Origin: an uncultured Collinsella sp.
GTDB lineage: Bacteria > Actinomycetota > Coriobacteriia > Coriobacteriales > Coriobacteriaceae
Assembly: GCA_900757385.1 (NCBI GenBank)
Contig: CAAENO010000036.1
Coordinates: 1 to 12,820, forward strand
DNA: 12,820 bases
Direction of reading: 5' to 3'
Shown piece after piece: positions 1 to 7,441 of this stretch. Both the position numbers and the translations under genes were made by a program. The notes under the pieces were generated by a model, which was given only the letters and a program-made list of their open reading frames with translations, searched no databases and was not told where the DNA came from. Each line of letters opens with the position of its first letter. Position 1 is the stretch's first letter.

Positions 1-177
1 ATGGGGCTCGATAACGACAAGTATGAGCTCAAGCTGATCATGGCTTTTGGCGTGCCGGCCGAGACACAGATGATCGATGCGATCGATTCCAACCCCGACG
101 GCTCAATTAATTACTGGCGTGACGATGCGCAGGTGCACCACGTACCCAAGCGCCCGCTCGCCGACGTGCTGGTGTAG
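1..177 (+). CDS. Nitroreductase-family protein, C-terminal end (partial)
   Basis: The frame is open from the first base to a TAG at 175-177 and gives about 58 residues. The tail resembles the C-terminus of small FMN-dependent nitroreductases: a hydrophobic strand (LIMAFGVPAE), then YWRDD and HHVPKRPL, matching the family's usual 'ALGKPAE ... YYRD..GVHHVPKR.L' ending. Such enzymes use NAD(P)H to reduce nitro compounds, quinones or flavins in the cytoplasm; the substrate cannot be told here. The ATG at base 1 is probably an internal methionine, since the flavin-binding N-terminus would lie upstream of the window. It runs in the same direction as the phosphatases downstream, 82 bases away, with a hairpin between them. 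The family call rests on a short tail only. Confidence 0.7.
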   Translation: MGLDNDKYELKLIMAFGVPAETQMIDAIDSNPDGSINYWRDDAQVHHVPKRPLADVLV

Positions 178-210
178 CTGAGCGTCACCGCGGCGTGATC
201 AGACGGTAAA

Positions 211-243
211 CCACAACAAAGATGCCTGTCCCCTTTGTGGTGG
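211..243. repeat. Inverted repeat between nitroreductase and phosphatase
   Basis: Arms CCACAACAAAG (211-221) and CTTTGTGGTGG (233-243) pair over 11 bp with one mismatch around an 11-base loop. No T-run follows on the plus strand, so it is a poor intrinsic terminator. It ends 5 bases before the ribosome site of the next gene. It may be an RNA-processing or attenuation hairpin, or a dispersed REP-like palindrome. Confidence 0.6.
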
Positions 244-259
244 TGCGAGGGGAGAGCGT

Positions 260-802
260 TTGGCAGATCTGTATTTGGTGCGGCATGGGCAGACTGAGCT
301 CAATGTGCAGAGCATTTTGCAGGGCTGGCACGATTCGCCGCTTACGGCGCGCGGGCGCGAGCAGGCGCTGACGGCGCGTACGGCGTTTGCGGCGCGTGGC
401 GTGGCCTTTGATCATGTGTATTCCTCGCCGTTAGGCCGGGCGCGGCATACGGCCGAGCTTATCGTTGGCGAGGACCGTTCCATTGAGCTGGTCGATGACC
501 TGCGTGAGTGGCATTTTGGCTCGCTGGAGGGCACATCAAATCGCGAGATGCCGCCGCAGCCCTGGGACGATTATCCGGTGGCCTTTGGCGGCGAGTCGGA
601 AGTGCAGCTTCAGTCGCGCATGGTCGCGGCGCTGTCCCGCATCATGGCCAGGCCGCAGCACGACTGCGTGCTGGCGGTTTCCCACGGCTCAGCCTGCCAG
701 GAGTTTCTTGAGTATGTGACTGGCGGGGGAGAGCTACCCGACAACGGCGCCGTGCTTCATTTTGGCTATTGCGACGGGGCGTTTTCGCTCTTGGGTTGGT
801 AA
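260..802 (+). CDS. Histidine phosphatase (phosphoglycerate mutase-like), paralog 1
   Basis: This 180-residue protein belongs to the histidine phosphatase superfamily (branch 1, cofactor-dependent phosphoglycerate mutase-like). The signature LVRHGQTELN holds R8 and the phospho-accepting H9; R60 lies in SSPLGRARHTAE, the acid/base E83 in LREWHFGSLEG, and the second catalytic histidine H142 in AVSHGS. It is shorter than true phosphoglycerate mutases (about 230-250 residues), so a small-molecule phosphatase (sugar phosphate, nucleotide-like or phosphoserine) is more likely than a glycolytic mutase. The start is TTG at 260, chosen because GGGGAGAG at 249-256 sits just upstream and MADLYLVRHG matches the next gene's MNKDLYLVRHG. 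No signal peptide is seen, so it is cytoplasmic. The next gene, a paralog, follows after 17 bases, implying one transcript. Confidence 0.9.
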   Translation: MADLYLVRHGQTELNVQSILQGWHDSPLTARGREQALTARTAFAARGVAFDHVYSSPLGRARHTAELIVGEDRSIELVDDLREWHFGSLEGTSNREMPPQPWDDYPVAFGGESEVQLQSRMVAALSRIMARPQHDCVLAVSHGSACQEFLEYVTGGGELPDNGAVLHFGYCDGAFSLLGW

Positions 803-819
803 CGAACGAAAGGACCCCT

Positions 820-1455
820 ATGAATAAAGATCTGTATCTGGTCCGTCATGGACAGACGATATTCAACCTTAAGCGTATCATTCAGGGGTGGAGTGACTCG
901 CCGCTTACGCAGTTGGGTTGCGACCAGGCGGCGCGCGCCGGCATGTTTTTACGTGCGCGCGGCATCGAGCCCGACCATGCCTACACCTCCACGCTTCATC
1001 GCACCGAGCAGACTATCGCCAACATGTGGCCGGGCTTGGCGTACGAGCGCCTGGACGGCCTGCGTGAGTGGTTCTTTGGCGACTTTGAGGCCGAGCGCGT
1101 GATGCTCATGCCCGAGCGCCCATGGCGTGACTTCTACTGCCAGTTTGGCGGCGAGGGGCAGATGCAGGTGCGCGAGCGCATGGTGGCGACGTTGACCGAT
1201 TTGATGCGACGCCCGGACCACTCGTGCGTGCTCGCGGTGAGCCATGCCTCGGCCATCAAGGAGTTTTTGGACCACGTGAGGGGAGCGGCAGCCGACGAGC
1301 GCGAGCGCGTGCCGGGCAATTGCTCGGTGCTGCATTTTGCGTTTGGCGATGCGACTGACACGTTTGAACTGGTCGAAGTCTTTACGCAGGAAGATTATGC
1401 GCGCGAGTTGGGTCTTGAGCCGCTGGTGGCGGTAGCGGGTCCGCAGCGCGGATAA
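820..1455 (+). CDS. Histidine phosphatase (phosphoglycerate mutase-like), paralog 2
   Basis: This 211-residue paralog of the preceding gene keeps every catalytic position: R9 and H10 in LVRHGQT, R61 in TSTLHRTEQT, E83 in LREWFFGDFE, and H142 in AVSHAS. The two proteins align almost without gaps through residue 150 (shared QGW.DSPLT, RPW/QPWDD, FGGE, SRMVA/ERMVA, VLAVSH). It carries about 30 extra C-terminal residues. The frame opens earlier, inside paralog 1, but the ATG at 820 is preferred because AGGA at 811-814 is 5 bases upstream and the N-terminus then matches paralog 1. Co-transcription is likely, ending at the terminator at 1501-1539. The substrate is unknown. In the second gene the active-site surroundings differ (SHAS for SHGS, FEAERVMLMP for LEGTSNREMP), which suggests the two differ in substrate. 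Confidence 0.9.
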   Translation: MNKDLYLVRHGQTIFNLKRIIQGWSDSPLTQLGCDQAARAGMFLRARGIEPDHAYTSTLHRTEQTIANMWPGLAYERLDGLREWFFGDFEAERVMLMPERPWRDFYCQFGGEGQMQVRERMVATLTDLMRRPDHSCVLAVSHASAIKEFLDHVRGAAADERERVPGNCSVLHFAFGDATDTFELVEVFTQEDYARELGLEPLVAVAGPQRG

Positions 1456-1500
1456 CGCGAGCGCGGCGGCACGGGTCGTCGGCTAACTTCTCGACGCAAA

Positions 1501-1539
1501 AGGGGCGGAGATGCATGTACCTGCTGCATCTCCGCCCCT
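1501..1539. terminator. Bidirectional terminator between convergent operons
   Basis: A perfect 15-bp stem (1501-1515 with 1525-1539) encloses a 9-base loop. Towards the plus strand it is followed by GTTTGTTG, and towards the minus strand by TTTTGCG. It lies 45 bases after the phosphatase stop and 43 bases after the stop of the convergent DUF1015-like gene, so it probably ends both transcripts. The T-run is better on the minus strand. Confidence 0.85.
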
Positions 1540-1582
1540 GTTTGTTGAGCTGCCGATTTTTGTGCTGGGCGGTCTGGTCTTG

Positions 1583-2272
1583 CTAGAACCGCGCGACCTG
1601 GTGCGTGAGCAGGCCCGTCGGAACCTGCGGCGCGGCGCCGCTGACCTGCGCGGCGGGGAAGAGCACGGCAACGGTAAAGTTGAACGGCTCCTTGCCGGTG
1701 TACGTTCCGGCGGCATGGGCCTCATCGGCCAGCAGCTGCGACGCCCCGGTCAGAGCGGCGGCGTAGGCGGGGTCGTCGGCCAGTGCCGGCTCCGGTGCTT
1801 GGTCGAGCATAGCGCGGATGGCCCCGACGGCGTCCTCGCGCTTGACCTCCCACGCGCGGTGCGTAATGCCCGCGGGGTCGGTGACGGCGTAGAGCGACGC
1901 GCCCTCTTTGGCGGCGCCCAGGATGATATCCATGACGGGCGAGGCCTCGTAGGCGAGCGATACGGGGCGCGGCTGCACCTTGAGCTCGGCGATCGCGCGC
2001 GCGGCGGCGAGTGCGTCGACGTTCTCGGCGACAGCCGCGTCGCTGCCCGCCAGCGTGCCAACCGGGCAGATCGCCACAACGCCCGTCACGCGACCCAGCT
2101 CGCCCGAGCATTCGTACACGTAGTACGCTGCGCCTGGATCTTTGAGCATGAGCCCGTCGGCGATGGCGGCGCGCAGGGCGTCGTTGCCGCTCAGGATGCT
2201 GCCCATTGCAGGCAGCGCCTCGAGCACGCGGTCCTGAGCCGGGCGGATGCAGGGAAACGGAAGTGCTTTCAT
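1583..2272 (-). CDS. Short, degenerate DUF1015-like protein
   Basis: The 229-residue product resembles the N-terminal half of DUF1015 (COG4198) proteins: opening MKALPFPCIRP; a GRVTGVVAICPVG strand where the family has 'TGivg.vsv.eY'; a PVSLAYEAS strand near 104-111; the SLYAVTD..GITHRAW motif at 127-141; and EPFNFTVAVLFPAAQ at 195-209, matching the family's 'eeYNyfLsvLFp.dq'. Full DUF1015 proteins are usually about 400 residues, so the C-terminal half is absent. The family's strongest motif, (I)ADGHHR, is replaced by LADDPAY at 164-170. The biochemical role of DUF1015 is not established to my knowledge; the family often neighbours serC/serA. The start ATG has AGGA at 2279-2282, 6 bases upstream. 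It follows the M20 gene by 39 bases on the same strand. The frame shows no internal stop, so it is a shortened protein rather than an obvious pseudogene. Confidence 0.75.
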   Translation of the reverse strand: MKALPFPCIRPAQDRVLEALPAMGSILSGNDALRAAIADGLMLKDPGAAYYVYECSGELGRVTGVVAICPVGTLAGSDAAVAENVDALAAARAIAELKVQPRPVSLAYEASPVMDIILGAAKEGASLYAVTDPAGITHRAWEVKREDAVGAIRAMLDQAPEPALADDPAYAAALTGASQLLADEAHAAGTYTGKEPFNFTVAVLFPAAQVSGAAPQVPTGLLTHQVARF

Positions 2273-2311
2273 GGGCGGTCCTAACGAGCGAGTCGGTTTG
2301 TTCGCGGCTTA

Positions 2312-3532
2312 TTATGCCCCAACTTGGCCGTTCGCGTCCCAGAGCACGTTATCGGCGAGCGCGATTAGCACCTGCTGACAACGATTGATATCGGCGTGGG
2401 GCACATACTCGTTGGGCTTGTGTGCGAGCGCGAGCGATCCGGGGCCGTAGCTCATACAGTTGCGGTTGCCCGTCTTGCCAGCAATGACGGCGGTATCGGT
2501 GTAGCCGGTAAAGAAGCCGACGGTCGTGTCCGCGCCTGTCACATCGTCTGCTGCGCGCTTGAGTGCAGCTAGAAGGGGAGAGGCTGGATCGCGCTCGATG
2601 GCGGGGCGGTCGCCTGTCGCGGTATAGCTTCCATGGCAGCCGGGGACCGCGGCTTCGGCAGCGACAATGGCCTGCTCTACCATGCGCGTCGCGGCGGCCG
2701 TATCAGTCGGCGGGGTCAGGCGCATATCGACCCAGACCTTAGCGTGGTCGGGCACGACATAGGGACGGTAGCCACCCTCGATCTGTCCAAACGTGATGGT
2801 CGATGGCCCCAGCTCCTCATGTAAAGGTAGCGTCGCAAACGTGCGACGAAGCGAGCACACGACCTCGGCCATGGCGGCGACGGCGTCGGCGCCCTTCCAA
2901 GGCTGGCTTGCATGAGCCGTGACGCCGGCCATCTCGATCTCGAACCACGTACGCCCCTTGTGCGACACCTGGATCTGTCCGTCGGTGGGTTCGGTGTCCA
3001 GCACCCATTCGCGCGAGCCGACCCAGCCAGCATCGATCGCGGCCTCTGAGCCGCGCATGAAGTCTTCCTCGTCGACCGAGCAGATGAGCGAAAAGCCGCG
3101 GCGTGGCAGCGCGCCATCCGACGCCACGCGCTCGAGCGTATGGACCAGTGCGGCAATGGCGCAGGCCAGGCCACCCTTCATATCGCAGGCACCGCGGCCG
3201 TAGAGCTTGCCGTCGCGCACAACCGCCCCAAGCGGTGCGATATCTGCGTCCCAGCCATCGCCCAAGGTGACGGTATCCATGTGGCAGATATAGACCAGCC
3301 GCGGCTCGTCGCTTTGGCCCGGCACGGTGACTTTAAGGTTGCGGCGCCCGGGCAGCACTTCGAGCTCCTCAATCTGCACGGCATCGAGCGCAGAACTATC
3401 AAGTTGTGCCAGCTGCTGCTCAATGAGCCTCTTAATGAAGCGCTCAATTTCATCCTCATACGCGCCCGGGTCTGAGCTGTCGATCCGCACAAGCTCCTGC
3501 GCAAGCCGCCAGGCAAAGTCCTCATCAACCAT
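2312..3532 (-). CDS. M20-family metallopeptidase / deacylase (ArgE/DapE-like)
   Basis: The 406-residue product is a cytoplasmic di-zinc M20 hydrolase (ArgE/DapE/ACY1/CPG2 group) that would cleave an N-acyl amino acid or short peptide. Visible motifs: CHMDTV with metal ligand H84 and D86; GRGACDMKGG with bridging D117; SVDEED with catalytic/ligand E155-E156; DTEPTD with D179; the dimerisation-domain histidine in TAHAS (H207); and the C-terminal ligand in LAHKPNEYVP (H371). Length is normal for the family. The ATG at 3532 is chosen because GAGG (3542-3539) lies 6 bases upstream; an in-frame TTG at 3562, with AGGAGG 12 bases upstream, would add 10 residues. It is the first gene of a probable operon with the DUF1015-like gene. 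The exact substrate (acetylornithine, succinyl-diaminopimelate, dipeptide) cannot be decided, and no biosynthetic neighbours point to one. Confidence 0.88.
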   Translation of the reverse strand: MVDEDFAWRLAQELVRIDSSDPGAYEDEIERFIKRLIEQQLAQLDSSALDAVQIEELEVLPGRRNLKVTVPGQSDEPRLVYICHMDTVTLGDGWDADIAPLGAVVRDGKLYGRGACDMKGGLACAIAALVHTLERVASDGALPRRGFSLICSVDEEDFMRGSEAAIDAGWVGSREWVLDTEPTDGQIQVSHKGRTWFEIEMAGVTAHASQPWKGADAVAAMAEVVCSLRRTFATLPLHEELGPSTITFGQIEGGYRPYVVPDHAKVWVDMRLTPPTDTAAATRMVEQAIVAAEAAVPGCHGSYTATGDRPAIERDPASPLLAALKRAADDVTGADTTVGFFTGYTDTAVIAGKTGNRNCMSYGPGSLALAHKPNEYVPHADINRCQQVLIALADNVLWDANGQVGA

Positions 3533-3542
3533 ATGCAACCTC

Positions 3543-3571
3543 ACAATCAGTTTGCTTTCCAAACCGATTGT
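3543..3571 (-). promoter_or_regulatory. Leader hairpin/palindrome before the M20 gene
   Basis: On the minus strand ACAATCGGTTTG (3571-3560) pairs with CAAACTGATTGT (3554-3543) over 12 bp, with one G-U pair and a 5-base loop. It lies between AGGAGG (3580-3575) and the GAGG used by the ATG at 3532, directly abutting the latter. It could be an operator or an RNA hairpin that affects access to the ribosome site. Confidence 0.5.
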
Positions 3572-3671
3572 AAGCCTCCTGAGAGATCCGCGACGTGGGC
3601 GTGGCAGTATTTACCGTTCGCAGGCCGAGCCAGCGCGTTTGCCGTCCGAGCGGGTTCACAAGCGACGCAGC

Positions 3672-3683
3672 GGGTACGTACCC
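3672..3683. promoter_or_regulatory. Perfect 12-bp palindrome before the nuclease-like gene
   Basis: GGGTACGTACCC is a perfect palindrome ending 3 bases before the ATG at 3687. It fills the place where a ribosome site would be expected and no other good site is seen. It may be an autoregulatory operator, or lie inside the gene if translation starts further upstream. Confidence 0.35.
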
Positions 3684-3686
3684 TTC

Positions 3687-4736
3687 ATGGACGACATGCT
3701 GTGCGACATATCTGCCTTTCGGTATCACCGGATACCTCCACAGGTCTTGGCAATAATGCCGGACCTGCCCGATTCTGCGGACGATCCGCGCAGGGAGCAC
3801 CTATGTGAGCATCCGCTCGTCACGCATTTCCTGGGCACCCCGTTACACGTGTTGGCGCAGGGCAGCTGCGGACGTAAGGGCGATCGCATTGTCAGGCATG
3901 TTTGGAACGGGGAGAGGCCGTTTGATTCCGTGCGGCAGACGGAGTTTGGCCTCGATGTTGCGTCCCCACTCTTTACCCTGCTGACTCTGGCTTCCTCGGT
4001 CTCAAACGAGCGTCTAATCATGTGCATGTATGAGATGTGCGGCACCTTTGCCGTGTGCAAGATTGCGCCTCAGGTAAAGTCGGCACTTGTGCAGGCATAT
4101 GGGGACCGGTGGGGTGACGCACGGTTGGGTTGGGAAAATGTAAAGGATGTCTCGGGGAATCCAACGGACCTGTGGAAACGACCGCCCTTGATCGAGTTCT
4201 CTGAACTTACAGAGTTCGCCGATAAGATCCGGGGGCTCCGCGGCGCTAAATCGTTCACACGTGCCGCGAAATGCATTACGGGGGTGGCGGCATCGCCGCT
4301 TGAGGTCCAGGCTTCGATGCTGTTTGGCCTTACGAGGTTGCGCGGCGGCGAAGGGCTGCGCCTTACCAATAACGTTGAGATTCGTATGACGCGCAGCGCC
4401 CGCCTGATTTCGGGGCTTGATAGGCGCTATGCCGATATCCTGCTGGCAAATAAGGACGGCAGTCGAGAGTGTCTGGTTGAATGCCAAGGTAAAGCCATTC
4501 ACGGATCCATTGAATCCAAGATCTCGGACTCCGATCGAACGACGGCCTTGCAAGCCATGGGATATCCCGTCGTTCTGATGACCTATGGTCAGCTGGCCGA
4601 CTCCGATGCCTTCCGCGTGGTGATGGAGCTCATCATGTCCTATCTCGATGTGCCGCTGAAAGACAAGACGCCGCGACAGCAGGAGCTCGAACGGCGGCTT
4701 CGTGAGGAGATTTTTATCGATTGGGCAGGAATGTAG
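3687..4736 (+). CDS. Orphan protein with predicted PD-(D/E)XK (DUF559/Vsr-like) C-terminal domain
   Basis: I do not recognise a named gene. The 349-residue product has two parts. Residues 1-200 begin DMLCDISAFRYHRIPPQVL and include LDVASPLFTLLTLAS (89-103), which resembles the 'l.vtSPaRTlvDlA' segment of actinobacterial AbiEi-like/DUF559 proteins. Residues 201-325 look like a restriction-fold nuclease: ASPLEVQAS with E206; RRYADILLA with D250; CLVECQGKAIHG with E265 and Q267/K269; DSDRTTALQAMGYPVVLMTYGQL (281-303), the usual 'D..R...L...Gw.vvr.t..dl' end. The order E...D...ExQ/K fits a PD-(D/E)XK active site. No methylase, toxin or partner gene is adjacent. The start is uncertain: ATG 3687 lacks a clear ribosome site, and the in-frame TTG at 3639 has none either. 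The 5' frame overlapping the M20 gene is discounted. A role in DNA cleavage or as a type IV antitoxin-like regulator is inference only. Confidence 0.65.
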   Translation: MDDMLCDISAFRYHRIPPQVLAIMPDLPDSADDPRREHLCEHPLVTHFLGTPLHVLAQGSCGRKGDRIVRHVWNGERPFDSVRQTEFGLDVASPLFTLLTLASSVSNERLIMCMYEMCGTFAVCKIAPQVKSALVQAYGDRWGDARLGWENVKDVSGNPTDLWKRPPLIEFSELTEFADKIRGLRGAKSFTRAAKCITGVAASPLEVQASMLFGLTRLRGGEGLRLTNNVEIRMTRSARLISGLDRRYADILLANKDGSRECLVECQGKAIHGSIESKISDSDRTTALQAMGYPVVLMTYGQLADSDAFRVVMELIMSYLDVPLKDKTPRQQELERRLREEIFIDWAGM

Positions 4737-5013
4737 CCGCGCGGGTGGAAAACGGTCGCGCGGACTAGAGTTTTGGTCACAAAAAGACTTATATTTCGCC
4801 TTGGAGGGGCCTTAAAAATGCTATCTAGAATAAGTTGTTTCGGAAAATGGACAGTCAACTTACATTCGGCACATAGAGATCGATTTTTACCTACTAAAGT
4901 CCCTGATAAAGCTGTTTATCAAAGCGGGTGTGCTTAGCGACTTGAGCCTCACTATCGATTATCTGAAAAAACTTTTTCTGGGTATCATTTTAAAGTCGTC
5001 CGGAGCAACAAAA
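4737..5013. other. AT-rich intergenic gap
   Basis: This stretch between the nuclease-like gene and the serA terminator is visibly richer in A/T than the coding DNA around it. It holds a doubtful small ORF (4818-4937), a perfect inverted repeat TGATAAA-GCTG-TTTATCA at 4904-4921, and GAAAAA-ACT-TTTTC near 4965-4978. No intrinsic terminator with a T-run is seen just after the 4736 stop. I see no RNA gene. The composition may mark an old insertion or gene remnant. Confidence 0.5.
4818..4937 (+). CDS. Possible small basic ORF (39 residues)
   Basis: An ATG at 4818 preceded by GGAGGGG (4803-4809, spacing 8) opens a 39-residue frame ending in TAG at 4935-4937. The peptide begins MLSRISCFGKW and is basic (many R, K, H), with no membrane segment. 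Codons such as AGA, ATA, TTA and CGA are unlike the neighbours, which fits either foreign DNA or chance. I know no family for it. The ribosome site is the main support; the frame may simply be noise in AT-rich DNA. Confidence 0.2.
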   Translation: MLSRISCFGKWTVNLHSAHRDRFLPTKVPDKAVYQSGCA

Positions 5014-5044
5014 TCGGCCCCCGTTTCGTGAAAACGGGGGCCGA
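5014..5044 (-). terminator. Terminator of serC-serA
   Basis: A GC-rich 13-bp stem (5014-5026 with 5032-5044) has a 5-base loop and is followed, on the minus strand, by TTTTGTTG. It begins 40 bases after the serA stop. Plus-strand flank lacks a T-run, so it acts mainly for serA. Confidence 0.9.
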
Positions 5045-5083
5045 ATGGGCTTCGTGATCTGTCTGGCAGGATTGGCGCCGGCG

Positions 5084-6247
5084 CTATTTAATCACGCGCA
5101 CACGATACATCGACGGAATTTGCTTAAGTGCCTCGATCGTGCTGCCGTCCAGGTGCTCATCGGTGTCGAACATGGTGTAGGCGTTCTCGCCAGCGGACTC
5201 GTTGGTCATGCGCTGCACATTGGCGTTGTCCTTGGCGAGAATGGCCGTGATCTGGCCGATCATGTTGGGCACGTTGGCATGCAGGCAGGCAATGCGGCTT
5301 GCGGCGCGCGCCTTGCCCATGCTGCAGGCGGGGTAGTTGACGCTGTGCGCGATGTTGCCGTTTTCCAGGTAATCCTTGAGCTCGCTGATGGCCATGTCGG
5401 CGCAGTTGGCCTCGGCCTCGCCGGTGCCGGCGCCCGAATGCGTGGTGATAAACGTATTGGGCATCTTGACGGTCTTGGGCGTGGCAAAGTCGCAGCTAAA
5501 CCAGCTGAGCTTGCCCTCGCGCAGGGCGGCGTCGACGGCGTCCTCGTCAATGATGGTCTCGCGCGCGTAGTTGATGAGCACGGCGTCGGGCGCCAGCAGG
5601 TTAATCTGCTCGGTGCTGATCATGCCGATGGTGTCTGCCTTGCTGGGCACGTGCACGGTGAGGTAGTCGCAGCCGCGGCACAGATCCTCGAGCGTGCCCA
5701 CGCGCTGCACCTCGCGGCTCAGCACCCACGCGTGCTCGACGGAAATGAACGGATCATAGCCGTAGACGTCCATGCCCAGGTCGACGCAGGCGTTGGCGAC
5801 CTTGGAGCCTACGTTGCCCAGGCCGATGACGCCGATGCGCTTGCCCTTGAGCTCGCGGCCCACAAAGGCCTTTTTGGCCTTCTCGGCGTCGACCTGGATC
5901 TCGGGGTCGTCGGCGTTGTCGCGCACCCAGTTCATCGACTGCACGACGCCGCGGCTCGAAAGCACCAGCATGCCCAGGACGAGCTCCTTGACGGCGTTGC
6001 TGTTGGCACCGGGGGAGTTAAAGACGACGACGCCCTTCTTGGCGTACTCCTCGACGGGGATGTTGTTGACGCCGGCGCCGCAGCGGGCGATGGCGCGGAT
6101 GCCCTCGGGCAGCTCGTGGCCGTGCAGGTCGGTGGAGCGCATCAGAATAGCGTCGGCCTCCTCGGCGGTGCCCACAAACTCGTAGCCCTCGCCAAATTCG
6201 ACTTTGCCGTCCTTGGTAATGTCGTCGATGGTTTTAATCTTGCGCAT
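5084..6247 (-). CDS. serA: D-3-phosphoglycerate dehydrogenase
   Basis: The 387-residue enzyme would oxidise 3-phosphoglycerate to 3-phosphohydroxypyruvate with NAD, the first committed step of serine synthesis. It matches the clostridial/streptococcal short SerA class: N-terminal MRKIKTIDDI, CGAGVNNIPVEEYAKKGVVVFNSPGA-type substrate segment (56-81), NAD-binding GLGNVG (142-147) with YDPFIS (164-169), INYARE with catalytic R229, TTHSGAGT with H270, and a C-terminal ACT domain (about 318-387) that in related enzymes binds effectors such as serine. Odd points: the class motif TDFPNE is CDFATP here (253-257), so the glutamate expected beside the substrate is proline; PHLGAST is THSGAGT, and NFARGG is NYARET. 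AAGGAG lies 6 bases before the ATG. It follows serC by 69 bases on the same strand. Confidence 0.92.
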   Translation of the reverse strand: MRKIKTIDDITKDGKVEFGEGYEFVGTAEEADAILMRSTDLHGHELPEGIRAIARCGAGVNNIPVEEYAKKGVVVFNSPGANSNAVKELVLGMLVLSSRGVVQSMNWVRDNADDPEIQVDAEKAKKAFVGRELKGKRIGVIGLGNVGSKVANACVDLGMDVYGYDPFISVEHAWVLSREVQRVGTLEDLCRGCDYLTVHVPSKADTIGMISTEQINLLAPDAVLINYARETIIDEDAVDAALREGKLSWFSCDFATPKTVKMPNTFITTHSGAGTGEAEANCADMAISELKDYLENGNIAHSVNYPACSMGKARAASRIACLHANVPNMIGQITAILAKDNANVQRMTNESAGENAYTMFDTDEHLDGSTIEALKQIPSMYRVRVIK

Positions 6248-6300
6248 GAAAAACTCCTTAGCGGATTTGTTTATAACAAGTGGTTTGAAGTGGCTGGTCG

Positions 6301-6316
6301 GCCCGCTCGTTGCGGG

Positions 6317-6317
<1 letters not shown>
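6301..6317 (-). other. Small hairpin in the serC-serA spacer
   Basis: GCCCGC-TCGTT-GCGGGC forms a 6-bp GC-only stem reaching the serC stop codon. No T-run follows on the minus strand (CGACCAGCC), so full termination is unlikely; it may stabilise or process the serC end of the message. Confidence 0.45.

Positions 6318-7441
<1,124 letters not shown>

Noticed and set aside
1511..2284. Long plus-strand open frame opposite the DUF1015-like gene
   Set aside because: It is an antisense shadow in GC-rich DNA: composition-driven R/G/A/V-rich peptide, start inside a terminator stem, and no ribosome site.
3327..3686. N-terminal extension of the nuclease-like gene into the M20 gene
   Set aside because: The extra 120 codons are the antisense of the M20 N-terminus and are Ser/Arg/Leu-rich; the recognisable sequence begins near 3687.
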